Below, piece by piece: positions 55,870 to 64,000 of a stretch of 64,000 nt of DNA; the first letter of the stretch is position 1, and each line of letters starts with the position of its first letter. Below the pieces are notes generated by a model. The model was not told where the DNA came from. It was given only the letters and a program-made list of their open reading frames with translations, and did not search any database. The stretch covers positions 10,496,001-10,560,000 of the forward strand of contig BSBN01001225.1 in the NCBI GenBank assembly GCA_027924645.1. The letters run 5' to 3'. The DNA is from Cunninghamia lanceolata (lineage: Eukaryota > Streptophyta > Pinopsida > Cupressales > Cupressaceae). The position numbers and the translations under genes were made by a program.

Positions 55870-57596
55870 GGAGAACCAGGACAGTCCACCTCAATCTCAG
55901 AAATCCATGATGAATCTTCTTCTGGTTTGCCTTTCCATTTCACAAGATATTCTTTGTATTGTCTTCCACTAGTGCTGCATCCAACTCTATTGTCCAAAAT
56001 GTCTTCAATCTACTCTGGTACTTGTTGTGGTAACTACTTCTTCAAGTCTTTTTCCATGTTGTCACTGAACTCTACTTCATGATACTGATATAAGTCTGCA
56101 ATGTTGAAAATAGGTGATATACCCAATGTCTTTGGTAACTCCACTTCATATGCATTTCCTGAATCAAATTTCCTAAGTATCTTACAAGGTCCAAACTTCT
56201 TGATCTTCAACTTGTTATATGTCCCAACTAGAAATATTTCTTTTCTCAAGTATACATCACTTCATCTCTAACTTCAAATTCCTTATGTCTTCTCTTCTCA
56301 TCTACCTTCTCTTTGTACTTACTATTCATGTCCCCCAAATGCTTCTTCACCTGATTATACATCGTCTTCATGTGATCTGCAAATTCTTCTGCTTCTGCAC
56401 TTCCCTTTTCTTCTATTTTGATAGCTCTCAATTCTGCAACTTCTCTAGGATTCACTCCAATCACAATCTCAAATGGTGTTCTTCCAGTACTTCTATTTAC
56501 TCAATTATTGTATGCAAACTCTACTTTTGAAAGAACCAAATCCCAGCTTCCTGTCTTCTCTCCAACCAAACATCTCAACAAGGTTCCCAAACTCCTATTC
56601 ACTACCTTTGTCTGTCCATTAGTATATAGATGAAAAGTTGAACTAAACTTCAAATCTATCTTCATCTTCTTCCAAATTGTCTTCCAAAAGTATCCAACAA
56701 ACCTTGTATCTCTGTCTGAAACTATACTCTTAGGTAATCCATGCAATCTCACAATCTCCTTGAAAAATAGATCAGCTACATGCACTGCATCAGTTGTCTT
56801 CTTACAATGTATGAAATGAGCCATCTTCAAAAATCTTTCCACCACTACAAATATTGAATCATGTCCTCTCTGTGTCTTAGGCAATCCCATTACAAAATTC
56901 ATGCTTATGTGTTCCCAAGGTCTCTCTAGTACTGTTAAAGGTTTATATAATCCAGTATTCTGACTACTCCCTTTTGCAACTTGACAAACTCTACAACTTT
57001 GCACAAATATCCTAACATCCTTATGTATCTGAGGCCAAAAGTAATGCTCACATACCAAAGCCACTATCTTATCAATGCCAAAATGTCCTGCCAATCCACC
57101 ACTATGTTTCTCCTCGATCAAATTATCACTCATTGAACATCTAGTTATGCATAACTGACTTCCTTTGAACAACATATCTTCTTGAATGAAATAGTCCAAC
57201 CACTTACTCCTATCTATCACAACAAGTTCCTTACATGCTTTCCAAGGTTCTACAAAATTAGTGTCTCCCTCATACATGTTCTTCAATTCATCAAAACCCA
57301 ACACTTCAACCCTCATCTCTGTCAACAAGTTTCTTCTTCTACTCAATGCATTGACAACTTTGTTTGATTTTCCACTCCTATGCTTCACCAAGAAAGTATA
57401 ACTCTGTATGAACTCTACCCATCTCATATGTCTCTGATTCAACTTACCTTGACTATTCAAATATTGCAAAGCTTGATGATCTGTATACAACACAAACTCC
57501 TTAGGCAACAAATAATGTCTCCACTTCTTCAAGGCTTGAATTATGGCATAGAACTCCTAATCATAAACTAAATATCTTCTCCTTGAATAATTCAAC
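55870..57596 (-). pseudogene. Chromovirus RNase H end, integrase and chromodomain
   Basis: From 57596 leftward: EFYAIIQALKKWRHYLL and TDHQALQYL (RNase H end), zinc segment HSGGLAGHFGIDKIVALV and CRVCQVAKG, core MNFVMGLPKTQRG (Asp to Asn), VSDRDTRF, and NGQTKVVNRSL (Glu to Lys), then [23 protein letters not shown] and a chromodomain EYLVKWKGKPEEDSSW at about 56015-55877. The chromodomain marks the chromovirus branch of Ty3/gypsy and tethers integration to modified histones. Two of three catalytic residues are lost. RT and upstream parts are cut off by copia element C at 57597. Confidence 0.85.
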
Positions 57597-58953
57597 TATT
57601 GGAATTAGCCCGGACAACTGAGCGGGGGGGGGGGGGTGAATTAGTTGTCCCCAAAAATCAACAATTTCTTTCTTTTAATCTTCTTTCACAATTGGAAAAT
57701 TGATTAATGATGCAAACATTAAAGCATATACCATCAACACATAAGTAGAAATATAATCAACACATTTGACACCAAGATTTTTGACATGGAAACCCAGTTA
57801 AGGGAAAAACCATGGTGGGTGTTAGCCCACATGATTTGTACCCTGTTAAAAGTACTTAAAAGAATGGGAAGGCACTTGCCTTCGGGCTCACTGCCCAAAG
57901 ATCACTGCTCAAAAGAGAGGCTCACTGCCTACAATAAATTTGTGTTTAACATAGAAAGAACTAACTAATAATTAGTATCTTTTCATGCCTAGTTCAGTTT
58001 CATTTGATGCTCCCAAAACCTCTGCTTCTATCTCCAAATTTGTCTTCACTGACTCTTCATTCTATACTGCTTTCACTCTTCTTCTCTTCTCTACTTTTGA
58101 TCCTTTTTTGGATTTAATTCATTTTCCACAAGGATAATTTTCAACAAATCTTCAACAAGTATTCGTAAGCTTCATTAACCTTCGAATGATCAACAAGGTC
58201 AACTAATCTTGACATAGATCATTTCACTATTAGCCAAGTATAATTGAGACTTGAACCTTCCTCTACAAACACACCACGCTTCATAAAATACTCTTAGAAC
58301 ATCCACAACACGCTAGGATCATCTGGTCAGCCAAGACTGGCAAGAACATCAACAACGAAAAGGAAAATATTCAAAAATGAGCTCAAACTTCAATGCAAAC
58401 CTCCAACATAGCATCTACATGATCCAGAGATCTCTACAAGCACATTGAATTCAACAGAAACATTTGTACTCCTCCAACTCATTAGAATCACTTGTATCTT
58501 TATCTGGAACCTCAAGAACACTATCTTCCATGACTGTCAAACTAGAAGGATTGTTTGTGGACCTCCAAACCATGAACCACTTGTATTGATGATACAAACT
58601 GACTTCCCAAAAATGCCTCTTAGATCTGCAGATCATCATTTTACGTTACCAGAGCAATCCAGACTTCTTTGCTATCACTCTATCTCTCCTAAGTATTGCA
58701 GGAACCGGTTCTACTCACATGGCCATAACTTCTTTAGATCTTAATGCAAACTTCTCAAATCATAACTAGAGCTTCTTCAGACAAACCTCTACACATCCAT
58801 ATGGTCTGCATACATTGATTGCCATTAATTTTCTCAATATCCTCAACAATTTGGTCTTCTATACAGACAACAAAATAGGATATAGTTGACACAAATGGCA
58901 ACAAGGATATGTTGACATCAATGACAACATTGTTTAGGTACATATTTGCAACA
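57597..58953 (-). repeat. 3' LTR of copia element C
   Basis: On the minus strand begins TGTTGCAAATATG at 58953 after a polypurine tract aaatggggagat, and ends CCAATA at 57597. Contains a run of 14 G (plus strand) near 57625 and the phrases gggctcactgccc and gctcactgcctacaa shared with element A LTRs. Confidence 0.72.
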
Positions 58954-59022
58954 ATCTCCCCATTTGTCATTGATGGCAACATATGATGTGAAAAACTAAA
59001 TTCAACCATCAAGACAAGAACT

Positions 59023-59116
59023 TCTCCCCCTTTCTCTTCTCACTTCTGCAATTTCTTTCTTTATTGCTCCCCCTTTCATTAGCAACTAGTTTTTCACATG
59101 ACTTCTCTCCCCCTTT
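59023..59116 (-). repeat. Three extra polypurine tracts of element C
   Basis: ctccccctttc-type runs at about 59023-59033, 59066-59075 and 59106-59116 read gaaagggggag on the minus strand and precede the LTR-proximal tract at 58954-58965. Confidence 0.75.
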
Positions 59117-59286
59117 GACATCAATGGCAAAGAGCACATATTTGCTATCTTTTCTCCCTTTTTGCTTCAGACTAATCCTAAAATTTGCATACTGACTACT
59201 CCCCCGTGAGTAGTGTCTCCTTAACATCAATCCGGATCACAAGATATGAATGTGAATTCCACCAAACTAATGTACCTTTGTGCATC

Positions 59287-62200
59287 TTAGTTCTGATCAA
59301 GAGGGGTAATAACCCCTAACTTTTCTCTGAGATACTCAAAAGTATCCTTGGGAAGAGGCTTAGTGAAGATATCCACAATCTGATCTTTGGAAGACACAAA
59401 CTCCAACTTGACTTCATTCTCATTTACTTTCTCTCTCAAGAAATGAAACTTGATAGATATATGCTTTGTCTTTGAGTGCAATACCGGATTCTTTGAAATG
59501 CTTATAGCACTTGAATTATCATAGAAAATTGTGACTGGCTCCTCAAACACAATTCTGATGTCCTTCAACATTTGTTTCATCCATAGAACTTGAGTACGAT
59601 TATTTGTTGCTGCTATATACTCTACCTCTACAGTAGACAGAGATATTGTTTCTTGCTTCTTGCTTATCCAAGAGACTAATCTTCTTCCCAAGAAGAATGC
59701 ACCACCAGTAGTACTTATTCTGTCATCCACATCTCCTGCCCAATTAGCATCTGTATATGCATGAAGAGTGAAGTCATTGTCCTTTGGATACCATAGTCCA
59801 TAATCAATTGTCCCCTTGAGATATCTAAAAATTCTTTTGACTGCCACAACATGGGCTTCTTTTGGATCATCTTGAAATCTAGCAACAAGTCCAACTGCAT
59901 TCATGATGTTAAGTCTGGTTTGAGTTAGATAGAGAAATCCTCCAATCATTGATCTATACCTTTTCTAATTTACCTTGGGGGAGTCATCATCTTTTCTTAG
60001 CTTGCATCCGGTTACCATAGGTGTACATATTGGCTTTGAATCTTCCATTCCAAACTTCTTCAACAATTCTTTCACATACTTAGACTAAGATATGAAAATA
60101 ACTTTATCTGACTGAAAAATTTGCAACCCTAGGAAGAAATTCATCTCACCAAACATTGACATCTCAAACTCACTTTTCATTTGATTAGTAAATGCTTTGC
60201 ACATACATTCATTTCCACCAAAAATGATATCATCAACAAAGACTTCAATAATTAGAATGTCCTCATGATTAATCTTGAAGTACAGATTACTATCAGTGGT
60301 ACCTTTGCTGAATCCTAGCTTAAGAAAATGCTTATCCAATCTTGCATACCAAGCTCTTGGGGCTTGCTTGAGTCCATACAATGATTTTCTTACTCTGCAG
60401 ACCATATCTCTCTGATCAGACAACTAAAATCCTTTCAATTGCTCAATGTAGACTTCTTCCTCCAACTCTCCATTTAGTAATGCTGATTTGACATCCATCT
60501 AATGAACTTCAAAATCTCTAAAAGCAGCAAAAGCAATAAATAATATGACTGCCTCTATCCTTGCTACTGGAGCAAAAGTTTCTTCAAAATCAATTCCTTC
60601 TACTTGTGAATAGCCTTTACATACCAGCCTTGCCTCTTTTCTTACAACCTCACCATCTTCATTTAGTTTATTCCGAAATACCCGTTTGGTTCCAATCATA
60701 TATTTGTCCTCACGTATAGGAACAAGATCCCAATTGTGATTCTTTTCAATTTTCATCAATTCTTCTTCCATTGCTTTAACCTAGTTTTCATCATTGCAGG
60801 CTTCACTTACTGATTTAGGTTCAATCTTTGAAATCAAACAAATCTCCTCTTGATTTTCAAAAAAAATTCTCCTAGTTCGAACACCTTTACCTTTATCTCC
60901 TATGATTTGATCTTCAGGATGATTCATCCTTACATACCTGGGAGTTTTGGGAATTGCTTGAGCTTCTATTTCTTGAGCTTTTTCCTCAACTTCTCCACTA
61001 TCTTGTTGAATTACTGGATTAACCAGATCAATATGGATCTGAATATGAGATTGCACTTGCCTTTCTTGACTTGGATTTTCATCTTGATCATCTGAATCAT
61101 ATTCGCAGGGCCTGGAATGTCCTTCTCTACTCTCATCAACTCTACATTAGCACTATCAACAATCTTCTTCAACCTCTTATTAAAGCACCGGTATGCTTTG
61201 CTTTGAGTAGAGTAACCTAAAAAAATTCCTTCATCACTTCTTGCTTCAAACTTTCCTAGATCCTCATCTCTTTTGATATAGCATTAACTACCAAAAACTT
61301 TGAAATATCTCACAGTAGGAGGATGACCAAACCATAGTTCATAAGGAGTCTTACTAGAATTTACTTTGATCTGCACTAGTTAAGAGTGTAGACATCAGTA
61401 CTCATGACTTCTCTCCAATAAACTTGAGGAACATTTGTTTCCATCATCATGGTCCTGGCAGCTTCTTGAATGGTCTAGTTTTTTCTTTCCACAACCTCAT
61501 TTTGCTGAGGAGTCCTAGGAGCAAATAACTATCTTTTTATTCCATGCTTTTCATAGAAAGCATCAAACTCACTAGAAGTAAATTCTCCACCTTTGTCAGA
61601 TCTCAGACACTTCAATTTTCCACCAATCTCATTTTCAGCCATCACCTTAAACACTTTAAACTTGTCAAGAGATTCTAATTTTTCTTTTAGGAAAGTTACC
61701 CACATCATCTAGGAGTAATCATCAATTAGCAACATGGAATATCTATCTCCTTATACACTCCTGATTCTAGTAGGACCATAGAGATCAGTATGTACTAGTT
61801 CCAATTGCCCACTTGAAGCCTGTTCCTTACTTTTGAATGAAATTTTGTTCTATTTTCCCAATTGACATTCTCTACATATGCTATCAGGGTTCACAAGTCT
61901 TGGAAGATCTCTTACAGCTTGAGTGGAACTTATTTTGACAATGTTATCAAAATTCACATGACACATCCTCCTATGCCATAACCAACTTTGATCTGTCTGA
62001 GCAATCAAACAACTTTTACCAGAACTACTTAAATGAAAGATGTTACCTCTAGTTTGAGTACCAGATGCAATTTTAGTTCTAGAGCTCTCCACGATTCTAC
62101 ATTTTCCATCCTTGAATCAAAGATCATAACCATTGTCAACCAACTATCCAACACTGAGGAGATTATGTTTCACTCCTTCCATATACAAAATATTATTGGT

Positions 62201-63181
62201 GCAATTCTTACCATCAAAAGAGATGGATCCTTTGCCACAGATTCTACCAGCTGAGTTGTCTCTAAATTTCACAAGCCCACCTTCATATTTTTCAGAACTC
62301 ACAAACTTACTCTTTTCACCAGTCATGTGATGAGAACATCCACTATCAATCACTGATTCATCCTTTTCAACAACCTGAGTAGCCAAGACACTTTCCACAT
62401 TTGCACAGCTAGCAGATTCAGTAGACATTGGATCTTCTATTTAATAGAAATGAACACCCAATCACCTTCTCCATGATCAAATTCATCATCTGTGACTCCT
62501 TCTTCAGCTTCTTGGACATAGTATCAATTCTTCTAACTTTTGTATCTATTAGGGTTTGGTTTTGAAAACCTCTCTGGACATCTTGAGGCAAAATGACCAA
62601 TCTTATTACAAGCAAAATATTTTAATGGAAACTTTCTTTCATACTTACCAGATCCTCTTGGTATTTTTTTTGGCAATAAGAGCTTCAAGATCTACAGTAT
62701 CAGTTTCATCATATTCAAGATCCTTCCTTGTCTTCACAAGTCTATTTGATCATCCTAAAGAACTTTCACTTAGATCATACCTTTGCTTTCCATAAACACT
62801 AGCCTTGAATGCAGATTTAGGCTTAGGGAGAGAATCACCAAACCCACTCATTTTAAATGATGAAAGCTTACCAACTAACTAATCCCTTGTGACAGTTGTT
62901 ACTATCCTGATTTCTTCAATGGCTGTAACTTTATGCTTGTATGCTGCAGGTAAGGATCTGAGCACTTTGGCAACAATTTTTTATTCTTCCAATACTCCAC
63001 TTGCATTTCTGATACCGGTCACAAGTTCATTTACTTTCTGCATGTAGGAAGTAATGTTTTCATCCTCACTCATTACCAATTTTTCATATTTACCCTTCAG
63101 GCTTTGTAGCTTGGTACATTTAACATATTTGTCACCTTCATACAGATTTTCCAACTTATTCCAAATTTCATGAGTAGTTTG
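59287..63181 (-). pseudogene. Gag-Pol of copia element C
   Basis: From the right: UBN2 Gag end (HEIWNKLENLYEGDKYVKC, 63170), zinc knuckle YFACNKIGHFASRC (62620), protease VIDSGCSHHMTG (62340), integrase zinc part LWHRRMCHVNFDNI and CRECQLGK, core with LVHTDLYGP, LRSDKGGEF and NEVVERKN, RT with [16 protein letters not shown] and FVDDIIFGG (about 60230), and RNase H YTDANWAGDVDDRIST, STVEVEYIAA, TKHISIKFHFLRE, ending TKPLPKDTFEYLREKLGV at about 59330. Many stops and frameshifts. The RNase H block (220 codons) is open. Wild-type function would be full copia replication. Confidence 0.88.
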
Positions 63182-64000
63182 TGTATATGGAAAATCGATC
63201 TATTCTAAACTAATTAAAAACCAAAAAATCCAATAACATAAAGAAAACGAATCTAAGTAAAAGCCATGACAAATAACCAATGCGATAAAGACTTTTACCG
63301 AAATTTGTGTTGTTTCCTTTGGATTGAATGTAGAATTGCTCAATGAAATTGCAAAGCCATAGCTGCAACAAGCGAGTGTAGTGCTCAAGAGATCAATGTC
63401 AAATGATCGTAAGGTTGCTCAATCGACGCGTTGTGTATGCTCAAAGCTCTGTTAAGTATGCCTGAGAATACGATCGAAGAGAGAGAGTAAATGAAGGAGA
63501 TGAGGGGGGTTTATATAGATTTCAAGTAAAATCGATCAACGGTCCAAATAATTCAGAAGAATCAATGGAGGAGAACAGTTGAGGAATGTGCAACGAATGA
63601 GGAGAAGACATGTGTCTTGCTTTCTTTTGCATGAGAGGAGTTATCAAGAATAGAAGAATAAGTTAACTGAAGAAATAAATCAATTAAAGAATAAAGCAAT
63701 CAGTTAAGTGATTTAAAACAAGAAGAAGAGATTTGCATGAGAATAGAAGATATTTTGCTTTATTAAATATAGAAATATTTAATTGATGAGCAAGAAAGCT
63801 TGAGTTATTTTAGAGATAACTCAAATTAGAAGAAAAAGCAATTTAAATAAATAATTGATTTATTTAAATTTAGAGAAGATATTTTGGAAGAAACAATTAA
63901 ATAATTGGAATTATTTAATTTAGAAGATTTAAAAGCAAATTAAATAAATAAATTTATTTAATTGTTGTGCATGATTTTGGAAGAATAATTTTGATTTAAT
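63182..64000 (-). repeat. LTR of the element-1 family, running off the window
   Basis: On the minus strand the blocks aattaaataaatttatttat, acacatgtcttctcctcatt, an accgttgatc phrase, a TATA box (ctatataaacc near 63515) and a T-rich end ending catatacaca occur in the same order as in 18947-20039. It abuts the copia C gag at 63182, so an element lying mostly right of the window was probably inserted into C. Confidence 0.62.

Larger units (their letters stand above)
57597..63181 (-). mobile_element. Ty1/copia element C, SIRE-like features, decayed
   Basis: Minus-strand order: gag part, zinc knuckle, protease, integrase, RT, RNase H, three polypurine tracts, 3' LTR. It interrupts the chromovirus RNase H at 57597. 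The 5' LTR and the gag start are absent because another LTR begins at 63182. LTR terminus (tattgg..gacaactgag, long G run, gtgaattagttgtc) and R-region phrases match element A in reversed orientation. Confidence 0.8.

Noticed and set aside
1..64000. tRNA, rRNA or CRISPR features
   Set aside because: No cloverleaf, rRNA core or regularly spaced repeat array was seen; the tRNA-like matches are retrotransposon primer sites.

Overview
This window is repeat-dominated plant nuclear DNA, most likely from a gymnosperm and probably a conifer. The evidence is nested LTR retrotransposons of several lineages, heavy C-to-T/G-to-A decay, and an 8.1 kb block of chloroplast DNA (ycf2 part, rpoB, rpoC1 with its group II intron, rpoC2 start). 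No functional single-copy nuclear gene, tRNA, rRNA or CRISPR array was recognised. The species cannot be fixed by eye; the compact ycf2-rpoB arrangement would fit a rearranged conifer plastome, but that is inference.

Layout. 1-20039 is a plus-strand Ty3/gypsy element of the Tat type: gag remnant, protease with a G-patch tail, RT, RNase H, a second archaeal-type RNase H, integrase, a long 3' region carrying an ANTISENSE plant-mobile-domain-like gene with its own TATA box, and a 3' LTR (18947-20039). A nuclear plastid insert (about 2358-10468) interrupts it between protease and RT. 20762-34994 is a minus-strand gypsy element with the unusual order gag, zinc-finger/protease, archaeal RNase H, RT, RNase H, integrase. 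It is split at 24711-31033 by an old but structurally complete Ty1/copia element (1052-bp LTRs, 5-bp target duplication with one mismatch). Two adjacent LTR-like copies follow (34352-34994 and 35012-43008). The second holds the youngest insertion, element A (35076-42469; near-identical 1.09 kb LTRs; perfect TGATC duplication).

Element A has no polymerase. It encodes a coiled-coil/zinc-knuckle Gag-like protein and a separate ORF of about 1027 codons of unrecognised function, broken by one TAG. Its LTR ends, tRNA-Met primer site and triplicated polypurine tracts match those of the decayed copia element C at 57597-63181, which suggests that A is a non-autonomous parasite of a C-like family.

Right of A lies a second unknown protein family, B, on the minus strand: one copy at 43519-47917 and a second copy (49876-51080 plus 53958-54977) split by a 2.9 kb insertion G with a GCCAA duplication. 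Then come a chromovirus fragment with chromodomain (55870-57596, minus), copia element C (minus), and at the right edge an LTR (63182-64000, minus) of the same family as the 3' LTR at 18947.

The strongest candidates for undescribed biology are the large extra ORFs carried by these elements (element A ORF2, family B, the antisense PMD-like gene), the reversed RNase H order in the second gypsy element, and the in-frame acidic repeat expansions in two neighbouring plastid RNA polymerase genes.
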